DNA of 64,000 bases from Angiostrongylus vasorum (Eukaryota; Nematoda; Chromadorea; Rhabditida; Metastrongylidae), in contig JADANN010000092.1 of the NCBI GenBank assembly GCA_018806985.1, positions 147,576 through 211,575 on the forward strand, read 5' to 3'. The notes under the pieces are model-generated. The model saw nothing but the letters and a program-made list of their open reading frames with translations, did not search any database and was not told the DNA's origin. Below are positions 53,101 to 58,214 of this stretch, piece by piece (the first letter of the stretch is position 1; every line of letters starts with the position of its first letter). Made by a program: the position numbers and the translations under genes.

Positions 53101-56100
53101 CGGTGATAGATGTTCGTATGTCTGACCGAAATGAGCCACTTTGTTAAGCTGTGGAAGTACAATGGTCGTGGAGATCGTACAATACACTGGGTGTGCTTTC
53201 TGGTTGGAACCTCTTTCCAAGCCAAGCAAGCCATCGTACCTCAGGAATCAGGCAACTCAGTCCCAGACTTGTCTTAGGGAAGACTCTCTCCGTTCCAAAA
53301 AAGCCTCCCGCTGAGTGAAGTGGGAAACTGTCTTGCAGAGCTATCCCAGGTTTCCAAAGCCACTCAACCTGAACTGACATCGAACGACATCCTTGACGAA
53401 GAAGAGATTTCTAAATAGCAGCCGAATCCACACGTAAATCCGGAGCAATTCGTAAAAAAGGAAAACAAGAGGTCAGAAGAAGTGTTGGGATCGGCACAAT
53501 ATGTGTTCTCTCACATAAAGAGATATTTTGCCCTTACGAACTGTCCCTTATGAAATGACACCCCGATTGCCCCACACATAATTTGGTCTGAGTGAGTTTC
53601 CTTTATCATCTAATCTGAAGAGCAAACAGGTGGTTTTACAGCCTGAAAAACACATACGTATAAAACTTGTGAATTGTTCTTACAACGACTGAAGTGTATG
53701 CGCCGAGCTAACACAAGATTAATAAAAGTGTTTACTCGGCTAACGTATCGACGTCTTTATTTTTCTTAGAGCCGATGACCCGAGTCGATGGTCCACAGTC
53801 ATTCGTCCTGTCCTTAGTGTCTTCGTCGTGGTACCGACTTGGATTTTCTGCAGTGGAGCACGGCTGGAATAAGGGATCCTCACCCGGCAGCCTCTTTTAT
53901 ACAAGACGATTGTTGTTGATATGACTATCCTTCGGTAATAATTTGTTTTTTCAACGAATAATAATCCATCCTGCAGCAGTTGCTATTATGTTAGCTAGCA
54001 CATAGCGAAGAGCAAAAACAACGAGAATACGAACGACTGCGGGCTTTCGTCTTGGAACATTGGCTCTGAGGAAGACGAAGACGTCGAAACATTAGTTGAA
54101 TAACATCTTTGTCAGTCTCGTGTTAGCTTTGCAAACCAGGAATATATTGATTAGTACTGCCGAGGTTAAATGACGACCGGTTGAAAAATATTACATGCGT
54201 TGAGTTCTCATTAAGATTGGTTAAATGTTTATCTGACGAAATTTAATCACATAGATAGTAATACGCTCCACCCTGTTTCGGAAGAAGCGGAAGTCGTCTT
54301 TGCTATTCTCATAAATGTTAATCAAAAGCTAAAAACTTTTCGAATTTTGTGAGCGAATAATTAACTATTGACTTACCATACAATGTTTACTTAAGACACA
54401 GGTAGCACAGTAGTTACAGGTGCCCTGTATTATACACTTAGGCGGTTGTTCGATCCTCACCCTGATAAAACAAGCCGGACCGGCCTTACGGGGTTGGAAT
54501 AATGCTACCAGACTTGTCCGGAAGGTCAAAAACACTGGCTTGAATCATCGTTATCGTAAGTCAATTTACAAGCCAGATATGCATTCAATCACCTTTACGA
54601 AGTTGAAGAAGTTGAGTTACAGTCGCGTCCCCACAAGAATTAATCAACGTCGCACGCTTCATACTTTTATCCTTAACATTAAGGATAACTGGAAATTTTT
54701 CGTCAACTTTAGACCACCAGTAAATATGTCGAATAGAACAATAACGAAAAATGAATGAAAGACCCGCATGGTGTGGTGGTGAACACATTAACCTCCAGAA
54801 AGGGTAATAGCGCGTTTGTTCCCTACCGCAAACACCTGCTGTCAGGAGTTTTGCAAATATCTCAGCAACATTGCGGTTGTATTTCACATAATACCCTGCC
54901 GTGAAAAATTGTAGTAGGCAGTAAATAAAAAGTTAACATTGTGATTTCGTAGACAGCCTCGGAGTAACAGGGTTCAATGCCGATTTGTGTTCCGCAGATC
55001 AATCTCGTTGACGGTTGATTGCTGATGGCAGTGATAGATAGAAAACTATTTGACAGAAAGGCGAAATGAAGTACCCGCATGCTGTGGTGGTGAACACGTT
55101 AGCTCTTGGAAGCGACAATAGCGTACTCGATCTTTGCTGCAGCACCAGCGGTCAGGAGATTTGCAAATATCTCAGTATCTTCAGTGACGCTGAGATATTT
55201 GCAAAACTCGGACCGCAAGCGTCTGCGGTGGGGAACGAACGCGCTATTGTCCTTTCCGGGGAGTAACGCGTTCACCACCATACCATGCAGGTCTTTCGTT
55301 CTGCGGCCCAGAGTTTTGCAAATATCTCAGCGTCATTGAAGTTATATTTCGCAATATATCCTGCCATTAAAAAGAGTAGGCAGCAGATAAAAACGCTTGA
55401 GATAATCTCAGTATCATTAGAGAATAATAAATAGTTCAGATCCTGATAAGCATACCAAATATTTAGCAGGTGTGCTAGAGATCGAAATAAGCTCTGCGGT
55501 ACGATACACGTTCGGCTCCGTTGGTAAGCGTACACATACCATAGTCTTGCTTTTTATCTGTAACAGTGATCATCACATAACTGACAAGTTGGAAGAAGTT
55601 CTCACAAGCAATCTACACTGATTCTTGAAACGTGACTTTAAATGCTGTAGTCTTCGATGAGATGTATCCCAGCTATTCCTGTATGATCTATTAAATGCGC
55701 CGAAAGATCAATCAATAAAGTACACTGTCTCGTTCTTTTACCTACCTATTATTAAAGCGTAATAGTTTTGTTAAACACCACAGTTTTTTCAAAACATTCT
55801 GTATTGAATACAGAACCCTCTTCTCTGTGTAGAAACTGCAGAAGAGTTTCCTTTTAGATTTCAATGTTATAAACAAAGAAAACTACGTTAACTTCAAAGG
55901 TAGAATCTATTACGTAGTTTTTCACGGAGAGATCATGAGAATAAAGGTGAGGACATTATTTCATAGACTTTAACGACGCAATGTTAAACATTTAAAGCTG
56001 TATTCGAATATCAGGCAAAAGTATGAGTTGTATGTAATCCTGCCTCGTTTTTTCTCGGCAAGTAACGAAGATGTTCTTGTCCAATCTTACTATGGCAAAC

Positions 56101-57362
56101 TCGCTTGTTATAGCGATCTAGAGGTCGAAATGCGATGTTCAGCCGGACTTCACCTCTGAGGAGGGTCACATAAGGTGAGGTTGAATTTGACATTTATATT
56201 AAAGAGCGCAACTAAGTAAAAGAAAGAAAATCAATGCAGGGAATCTGTACCGCACTGGAAGAAACAGTCGAACTGCAGGAAATCTTTCTGAGATAAACAA
56301 GTATTGTAGATTTGGGAACGTAAATTACCCACAGTTATTCCCAGAGATGACGGAAAAAAAGCCAACCAGTTGAATAAGAAAACCTAAAGCATACTAAGAA
56401 AATATGGTCAGCATACTACTATTCGGGTGAGTCATATCCAGTATCATTCTTACCATTCCAGAAGAATAGGGATGCATACACCTTTCCTTTCAGTTGTTGT
56501 AGAGTGCTAGTTAGAGTCGATACAAAGAATACTAGAGTGAACGCACCATTGAAGGACTTGGAGCTTGATCTGCGATAATGAGATTTGAATTCGTTTCATT
56601 CATCACATCGTCAAATCTTAGCTCCTGTCCATCATCAAACTAGAACAAAACGATTTAAAAATAAGATAAAAAATATGAAAACAACGAGACAAGATTTAAT
56701 GAACTATAATATCAACGGTGCTTGGTGCACCAGCGCAGTAGCGCGCTTACCTTAGGCTTCACGTATTTCGGAGTCATTCTGCAGGGCCTTGGGCGACTTT
56801 TCAACAGTTGCTTTCCTACGATTTTTATTTGATCTGTTATTGCTGCGAAATTGTCGTAGAAATTTTTTCATCTGTGATCACAACACCACCGACCAATGCA
56901 TGGGAAATCACGGCTTGTGATGAAACTATGTTTCCGTCGAGTTCGTCTGAATGCTTGAATTTCACAACTTTCTAATACTAGCTCCTTTTTAAAACCATAC
57001 AGCTCTTAGCGCAAGATATTTATGACAAGGTGTTGAAGAAAATCGATTGACGTCCTCGTTGTTCGTTTATGCTACCAATGGACCGCGCTACTGCATTGGT
57101 GTAAAACTCAAGCAAGATTTCCGGAATTAGATAGTGATTATCATTACGAATATTTCAGTGATTGGAACTTCTCGTTGTCAATCTAGGAAAGAGGATTTGG
57201 TTATAGTCATCTAACGAATACTCACCTGCACCACTACGTCTTTGTTATCGTGAACATTCTTGATAGAACCCGGTTGGTAACCACCGCTGGAGACCCGTGC
57301 CAATACCCGCGTGCCAAGCCATTCAAGAAGATTCACTGGAGGTGAGAGTGTTTCTTCCGCAT
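23095..57362 (-). CDS. cic: Capicua (CIC) long-form transcriptional repressor, 5' end missing; spliced gene of at least 21 exons
   Basis: Capicua is a nuclear HMG-box repressor that acts downstream of receptor tyrosine kinase/ERK signalling and binds TGAATGAA-like octamers through its HMG box plus the C-terminal C1 domain (known for the family). The sequence shows, in order: an N-terminal region with [18 protein letters not shown] and [16 protein letters not shown]...[28 protein letters not shown]; an acidic run; an HMG box with [14 protein letters not shown] and [12 protein letters not shown]; and a C1 domain with [12 protein letters not shown] and [11 protein letters not shown]. All are close to vertebrate CIC-L as I remember it, including segments absent from the short isoform. 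The 21 exons carry phase through every junction. Exons 3-21 alone sum to 2856 nt, an intact frame ending in TAA. About 1,030 residues are seen, well short of the vertebrate long form (about 2,500). Introns run from about 40 bp to 11.9 kb and are full of mobile elements. The symbol is by homology. Confidence 0.93.
23281..23406 (-). CDS. cic: Capicua exon 20: C1 domain, end
   Basis: Acceptor ACATTTTAG, donor CAACAG|GTGAGT, 126 nt, phase 1 to 1. Joined to exon 19 it gives [20 protein letters not shown], then [19 protein letters not shown]. The vertebrate sequence is [20 protein letters not shown]...[13 protein letters not shown], so the weak upstream donor is supported by alignment. Confidence 0.96.
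23627..24085 (-). CDS. cic: Capicua exon 19: C1 domain, main part
   Basis: Acceptor AAACTTAG, donor TCAT|GTTGGT, 459 nt, phase 1 to 1. It encodes [20 protein letters not shown], then [21 protein letters not shown], and [20 protein letters not shown]. The vertebrate C1 reads RVLSEVDFEERFAELPEF and [20 protein letters not shown] at these positions. C1 is found only in Capicua and is needed with the HMG box for strong DNA binding (known). The acceptor 19 bases further upstream gives the wrong phase. The donor is GT but has an unusual T at +3. Confidence 0.96.
24176..24389 (-). CDS. cic: Capicua exon 18: linker before C1
   Basis: Acceptor AATTTAG, donor AAAG|GTAAAA, 214 nt, phase 0 to 1. It encodes [20 protein letters not shown] and ends in [13 protein letters not shown]. 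It is Ser/Thr/Pro-rich without a recognised domain. It joins exons 17 and 19 in phase. Confidence 0.85.
24990..25310 (+). pseudogene. Second Penelope-like GIY-YIG remnant
   Basis: The frame [20 protein letters not shown] then [10 protein letters not shown] matches the 16.6-kb nuclease (CGEEYIGETG...CVRIKEHL) with a short deletion after DET. It lies inside the Capicua intron between exons 17 and 18, antisense to the gene. Confidence 0.75.
26302..26415 (-). CDS. cic: Capicua exon 17: SPV motif region
   Basis: Acceptor TATTACAG, donor AAG|GTGATC, 114 nt, phase 0 to 0. It encodes [20 protein letters not shown] then [18 protein letters not shown]. The [12 protein letters not shown] stretch resembles the conserved KVFSPVIRSSF motif of CIC, which sits at the same place between HMG box and C1. 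Confidence 0.85.
26788..27060 (-). CDS. cic: Capicua exon 16: linker after the HMG box, Pro-rich
   Basis: Acceptor CACTGTAG, donor CAG|GTAGAG, 273 nt, phase 0 to 0. It starts [20 protein letters not shown] with acidic residues, comparable to the family's MTSDEERMVICEEEGDDDV region, then turns Pro/Ser/Leu-rich ([18 protein letters not shown]). No domain is named for this part. Confidence 0.88.
27301..27405 (-). CDS. cic: Capicua exon 15: HMG box, end of helix 3
   Basis: Acceptor CATTCAG, donor AAG|GTATGA, 105 nt, phase 0 to 0. It encodes [20 protein letters not shown] then [25 protein letters not shown] completes the HMG box and is nearly identical to vertebrate Capicua. Confidence 0.97.
27476..27655 (-). 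CDS. cic: Capicua exon 14: HMG box, helices 1-2 and start of helix 3
   Basis: Acceptor CTTTTAG, donor CACAG|GTCTTG, 180 nt, phase 0 to 0. It encodes [40 protein letters not shown] and [20 protein letters not shown]. The box is far closer to Capicua than to SOX or TCF/LEF boxes: [28 protein letters not shown] is the Capicua signature. Confidence 0.98.
27774..27865 (-). CDS. cic: Capicua exon 13: basic linker before the HMG box
   Basis: Perfect TTTTTCAG acceptor, donor AGG|GTACGC, 92 nt, phase 1 to 0. It encodes [17 protein letters not shown], then [13 protein letters not shown], leading directly into [12 protein letters not shown] of exon 14. The charged lead-in matches the vertebrate [17 protein letters not shown] arrangement. 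Confidence 0.88.
29740..30985 (-). mobile_element. 5'-truncated RTE LINE remnant
   Basis: On the minus strand this carries RT residues [20 protein letters not shown] near 30.8-30.9 kb and the C-terminal block [20 protein letters not shown] near 30.0 kb. It finishes at short repeats TCTAAGTGTC by 29.75 kb. These are homologous to the full element at 34.7 kb in the same order. Many stops make it non-functional. It lies in sense orientation in the same Capicua intron. Confidence 0.85.
31060..31420 (+). mobile_element. SINE family B copy
   Basis: The end GCTGGGATCCGCACAGTGG and the inner GATTCAACGACATTCGAAG segment match the copies at 9.5 and 53.4 kb. It directly follows the 5' break of the minus-strand RTE remnant. 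Confidence 0.5.
32430..32800 (+). pseudogene. Mariner-type transposase remnant
   Basis: Frame pieces [16 protein letters not shown], then [18 protein letters not shown] and a downstream [10 protein letters not shown] segment follow mariner transposase order, with the LHD of the second catalytic Asp kept. Several stops. Inside the Capicua exon 12-13 intron. Confidence 0.7.
33428..33463 (-). ncRNA. Degenerate hammerhead-like motif, Penelope pseudo-LTR remnant
   Basis: On the minus strand: GGCT, a mutated core (CCGAAGT), then CCGCTGAAACGTCAGC. The GAAAC-GTC-AGC half is kept, and the flanks are decayed. Confidence 0.35.
33815..34225. repeat. Foldback element, family C, long form
   Basis: The left arm has CTCTCAGCTAGTTCTATCGATC and the right arm the inverse GATCGATAGAACTAGCTGAGAG; outer ends mirror TATAATGCTGAGATATTAGC. 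Arms are about 180 bp with a short non-palindromic centre near 34.0 kb. It is in the Capicua exon 12-13 intron. Confidence 0.8.
34292..34590 (+). mobile_element. tRNA-headed SINE, family A
   Basis: Full-length copy with head GGCGCGTGTGGTGCTGTGG, B-box-like GGAATCGATCC and tail GATTGATCAACGCCAACAG. It lies between a foldback element and the RTE LINE. Confidence 0.75.
34700..37850 (+). mobile_element. RTE-clade non-LTR retrotransposon, near full length but frame-broken
   Basis: An RTE LINE encodes one protein with an AP-endonuclease and a reverse transcriptase. The endonuclease part is at about 34.93-35.6 kb ([10 protein letters not shown], then [11 protein letters not shown], then RRWTWETPN). 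The reverse transcriptase lies at about 36.15-37.4 kb ([56 protein letters not shown] and the catalytic FADDIVIF). A C-terminal block [15 protein letters not shown] follows. The frame is broken near 35.12, 35.53, 35.65, 35.9 and 36.67 kb, so it is dead. It ends in short ATCTAAGTATCCAAGTA-type repeats. It lies antisense in the Capicua intron between exons 12 and 13. Confidence 0.95.
38378..38413 (-). ncRNA. Hammerhead-like motif, Penelope pseudo-LTR remnant
   Basis: On the minus strand: CTGAAGA core, a weak stem II, then GCCGAAACCTCAGC. A GTTGTTG-rich stretch at 38.70-38.77 kb resembles the one in the 15.9-kb pseudo-LTR. Confidence 0.42.
39729..39816 (-). CDS. cic: Capicua exon 12: poly-Gln/Asn then acidic run
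   Basis: Acceptor CTCCTTCAG, tentative donor GACA|GTTCGT, 88 nt, phase 0 to 1. It encodes [17 protein letters not shown] followed by seven Glu and GDEDD. Vertebrate CIC has an acidic SETESDHDD stretch at this spot before the HMG box. The acceptor and frame are firm. The donor is chosen because it alone gives the phase needed by exon 13; a later GTTTGT is the main alternative. Confidence 0.72.
39935..40129 (-). CDS. cic: Capicua exon 11: likely first exon shared with a short isoform
   Basis: Acceptor CGTTTGACAG, donor CAACAG|GTACTG, 195 nt, phase 0 to 0. It opens with ATG immediately after the acceptor: [20 protein letters not shown] then [15 protein letters not shown], and ends in LLQQQ. The FPxxHxLxPxM segment is loosely like the vertebrate FPWHSLVPFLAP, near the start of CIC-S, which is part of the ataxin-1-binding region (weak similarity). 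An ATG at the splice site allows use as a start after trans-splicing. Confidence 0.78.
42030..42262 (-). mobile_element. tRNA-headed SINE, family A
   Basis: Inverted copy with the body CCTACCGATGTATCGAGCCA and head GCAGCGCAGTGATCGGAGG. The tail is shortened. It lies in a Capicua intron. Confidence 0.68.
42690..42975 (+). mobile_element. tRNA-headed SINE, family A
   Basis: One of the best-kept copies: head GCGCGTGTGGCGCAGTGG, B-box region GGAATCGGTCCC, intact body and tail GCCGAGAGCTTTACCCTTTA. It is 430 bp from the inverted copy at 42.03 kb. Confidence 0.78.
44629..44777 (-). CDS. cic: Capicua exon 10: Ser/Thr/Pro-rich linker
   Basis: Acceptor ACATTAAG, donor GAG|GTGAAT, 149 nt, phase 1 to 0. 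It encodes [20 protein letters not shown], then [20 protein letters not shown] and ATIADQVAE. The PLFG motif echoes a SPLFGF motif at the same relative place in vertebrate CIC-L. Confidence 0.8.
45040..45129 (-). CDS. cic: Capicua exon 9: acidic segment
   Basis: Acceptor TTCTTGAAG, donor ATAA|GTACGG, 90 nt, phase 1 to 1. It encodes [20 protein letters not shown] then [10 protein letters not shown]. The start matches the family's GSTEFDWGDETSRDSE region in position and charge. Both splice sites are weaker than consensus, but phase is kept on both sides. Confidence 0.82.
   Translation of the reverse strand, partial: EQAWNGRHMKEKNDVKIVLRWRRLFFVHR
46367..46457 (-). CDS. cic: Capicua exon 8: second half of Cys/His module
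   Basis: Acceptor GTTTCAG, donor GCAG|GTAAGG, 91 nt, phase 0 to 1. It begins [17 protein letters not shown], matching the vertebrate CIC-L sequence exactly over [13 protein letters not shown]. It ends in TSPTRSA. Confidence 0.95.
48584..48688 (-). CDS. cic: Capicua exon 7: first half of Cys/His module
   Basis: Acceptor TTATTTCAG, donor AAG|GTAAGA, 105 nt, phase 0 to 0. It encodes [20 protein letters not shown] then [15 protein letters not shown]. This is one of the most conserved parts of CIC-L and is almost identical to the vertebrate block. The two cysteines begin a C-x4-C-x9-C-x2-H pattern completed in exon 8. Confidence 0.95.
49038..49388 (-). other. Open 116-codon frame inside a Capicua intron
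   Basis: This uninterrupted frame (start [20 protein letters not shown]) lies in the intron between exons 6 and 7 and ends against a SINE at about 49.43 kb. It has no similarity that I recognise, its composition is not low-complexity, and no matching splice sites link it to Capicua. It may be a transposon relic or chance. Confidence 0.2.
49428..49712 (+). mobile_element. tRNA-headed SINE, family A
   Basis: Full-length copy: head GGCGCATGTGGCACAGTGG, body TTGGTACCAGACTTGTCTGG and tail GGCCGAGAGCTTTATCCTTT. It lies in the intron between Capicua exons 6 and 7. Confidence 0.75.
50187..50345 (-). CDS. cic: Capicua exon 6: linker leading into the KKG block
   Basis: Acceptor TTTACAG, donor ACA|GTAAGA, 159 nt, phase 0 to 0. 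It includes [39 protein letters not shown] and HIFTPMNTT. Joined to exon 7 this gives [15 protein letters not shown]. The vertebrate protein has a similar TPLTAAQQKYKKGDVV at this point, which supports the chosen donor over a later GTGGGA that would shift the frame. Confidence 0.85.
50679..50760 (-). CDS. cic: Capicua exon 5: short acidic linker
   Basis: Acceptor TGTTTCAG, donor CAG|GTACAG, 82 nt, phase 2 to 0. It encodes [20 protein letters not shown] then DDQGTSQQ. No domain is recognised. Phase joins exon 4 to exon 6 without a stop. Confidence 0.68.
50916..50940 (-). CDS. Candidate 25-nt alternative microexon of Capicua
   Basis: A CTCATAG acceptor and CAG|GTACAC donor bound 25 nt that read in phase 2 to 0 as SKHIRSPEQ. 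Exon 5, just downstream, uses the same entry and exit phases, so the two could be mutually exclusive. Its last bases (CCAGAACAG|GTA) also resemble the end of exon 4, so it may be a duplicated exon end rather than a used exon. Confidence 0.3.
51190..51282 (-). mobile_element. Family A SINE head fragment
   Basis: On the minus strand it reads GTGTAGCGCAGTGATCATGG, an A-box-like start of family A; the body is lost. Confidence 0.4.
51300..51500 (+). mobile_element. SINE family B, partial
   Basis: The head GGTAGTGCAGTAGTTGGTGATGCTGTCGA and CCATCCACATGGGAACGCC correspond to the 9.37-kb copy; the 3' end is missing. Confidence 0.5.
51721..51885 (-). CDS. cic: Capicua exon 4: Ser/Thr/Pro linker and Gln-rich tail
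   Basis: Acceptor TTTTCAG, donor ACAG|GTATCT, 165 nt, phase 2 to 2. The peptide is low-complexity with Ser-Pro steps ([31 protein letters not shown]), then a Gln/His run. No named domain. It is placed by phase and by position between two recognisable Capicua blocks. Ser-Pro pairs are possible proline-directed kinase sites, which is inference. Confidence 0.78.
52057..52175 (-). CDS. cic: Capicua exon 3: end of CIC-L N-terminal domain
   Basis: Acceptor ATTTAG, donor CTAG|GTAGTT, 119 nt, phase 0 to 2. It encodes [20 protein letters not shown] then [12 protein letters not shown]. The block [10 protein letters not shown] is nearly identical to the vertebrate CIC-L sequence [10 protein letters not shown], which fixes both frame and identity. 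Confidence 0.9.
52522..52790 (-). mobile_element. tRNA-headed SINE, family A
   Basis: Inverted copy with tail CTCTCGGCGTTGATCAATTC, body CCTGGTACCAATTTGCCGAT and head end GTGCCGCGGTAGTCGGCGG. A short internal deletion removes part of the AATGAAGTCGA region. Confidence 0.7.
53064..53121 (-). CDS. Candidate extra Capicua exon before exon 3
   Basis: Bounded by a TCGGTCAG acceptor and a TTGC|GTAAGT donor, with only one frame free of stops (phase 1 to 2). That frame reads [19 protein letters not shown]. Vertebrate CIC-L has a hydrophobic EGVVVEV-type strand just before the residues encoded by exon 3, which this could represent. The phases do not close with the neighbouring exons found, so this is tentative. 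Confidence 0.25.
53140..53520 (+). mobile_element. SINE family B copy
   Basis: The inner CATCGAACGACATCCTTGACG and the end TGTTGGGATCGGCACAATA match the copies at 9.5 and 31.3 kb. The head is eroded. Confidence 0.5.
53737..53773 (-). ncRNA. Degenerate hammerhead-like motif, left arm of an inverted pair
   Basis: On the minus strand: GGCT, CTAAGAA, GACGTC, GATACGTT, AGCC. Stem I (GGCT/AGCC) is perfect but the core is mutated. It faces the copy at 54.06 kb. Confidence 0.35.
54061..54097 (+). ncRNA. Hammerhead-like motif, right arm of an inverted pair
   Basis: GGCT, CTGAGGA, GACGAAGACGTC (stem II with loop), GAAAC, ATT, AGTT. Core and GAAA box are both intact and stem I can form with wobble pairs. 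Confidence 0.5.
54390..54690 (+). mobile_element. Diverged family A SINE
   Basis: Head GGTAGCACAGTAGTTACAGG, body CTACCAGACTTGTCCGGAAG and tail AAGAATTAATCAACGTCGCA match family A with many substitutions. Confidence 0.6.
54755..54945. repeat. Family C half-element
   Basis: GACCCGCATGGTGTGGTGGTG...GAGTTTTGCAAATATCTCAGC...ATACCCTGCCGTGAAAAATTG, a right half only. It directly follows a family A SINE. Confidence 0.6.
55060..55390. repeat. Foldback element, family C, rearranged
   Basis: Contains three half-units: AGATTTGCAAATATCTCAGT, then the inverse GCTGAGATATTTGCAAAACT, then AGAGTTTTGCAAATATCTCAGC again, ending in GCCATTAAAAAGAGTAGGCAG. Confidence 0.7.
56454..56506 (-). CDS. Candidate extra Capicua exon after exon 2
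   Basis: This 53-nt stretch has a CTAACTAG acceptor and a strong AATG|GTAAGA donor, only 40 bp downstream of exon 2. It opens in phase 0 and leaves in phase 2, encoding [17 protein letters not shown]. Vertebrate CIC-L has about 40 more residues here. The phase does not connect directly to exon 3, so another exon would be needed. Confidence 0.3.
56547..56639 (-). CDS. cic: Capicua exon 2: CIC-L N-terminal domain continued
   Basis: The acceptor is GTTCTAG and the donor is ATG|GTGCGT. The exon is 93 nt, phase 0 to 0. It encodes [16 protein letters not shown], then [14 protein letters not shown]. Its order after exon 1 and the pattern of an F..G..L.F......D..P matches the vertebrate CIC-L continuation. 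The donor is not a perfect consensus, and a further donor inside the next 40 bases is possible. Confidence 0.8.
57226..57362 (-). CDS. cic: Capicua exon 1 (first exon found): CIC-L N-terminal domain
   Basis: The acceptor is TTCTTCAG and the donor is CAG|GTGAGT. The 137 nt enter in phase 1 and leave in phase 0. It encodes [20 protein letters not shown] then [11 protein letters not shown] and NKDVVVQ. This matches the vertebrate CIC-L block that reads (from memory) RSQRVLARRGDGLFLPAVV...DLGVQF, so it is long-isoform-specific. An exon ending in phase 1 must lie upstream and was not identified. Confidence 0.88.
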
Positions 57363-58214
57363 CTGAAGAACTTATCCAAAAAAAATATTATGCTTACTGT
57401 TTTATATGGAGATGTTCTATGCCCCCATATTTCTAGGCATTAACATTGAGCGTTACAGCGCCGTCAACATTTATGGGATGCTCAATTGAAACACAAAAAA
57501 GATCATCGATTCAGCTCGGACCCTACTCCTATCAATCCAGAGAATGTCTGTGCTATGACTACTTCTACTATACTTTCATGTCTTTCTTTTTCCATAAGAA
57601 AAAAATCCGATGATATTTCCTCAGTTAGGGGTTCAAATTGGAAATTACTTAATGAAAAAACATAAACACACTTTAAAACTGAATATTCACAATTTTGCTA
57701 CAGACACGATGCCACTGCATTGAATAGGCATCGATATTGTGAACCTTTAGAACATTCTAGAATTCTATTCAACAACAAATGTTTGGAACAGCCTATAACT
57801 ACGTGCACTCGATCCCTGAAAAGAAAGTTTAGAACAACTTCACATTTTGCTTTCCGACTTCTCGGAATTTGATCGACTTCTTACCAAACTCAACAAACCA
57901 AAGGCTTTAAACCACTAGTTTACCAGCATCTACAAAAGTTGAAATTTCACAAACACTAGCCATAATTTTTGCTCTCCTAATCTGAAAAACGAGACCATAC
58001 AAAAGGAAGAGCAAACTGAGTAAATCATAATGCATTCCAAATAATGACCTTATCATTTGCAACATAATATGTTTCCGAAAAGTGTTTAGCTAAGTAATAT
58101 TAAAGTAGTAGTGTCACAGATATTATCTCTGGTACAGTATTCATTACAAGGCTACAGAAGTTAGTCTCACGCACGATTTTCTTCACCTACCCTTCTTCAG
58201 AACACACATCATGA

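Noticed and set aside
56130..56171. Splice-bounded stretch with a strong CATA|GTAAGA donor near 56.1 kb as another Capicua exon
   Set aside because: In the only open frame, joining to either upstream donor creates a stop codon at the junction.
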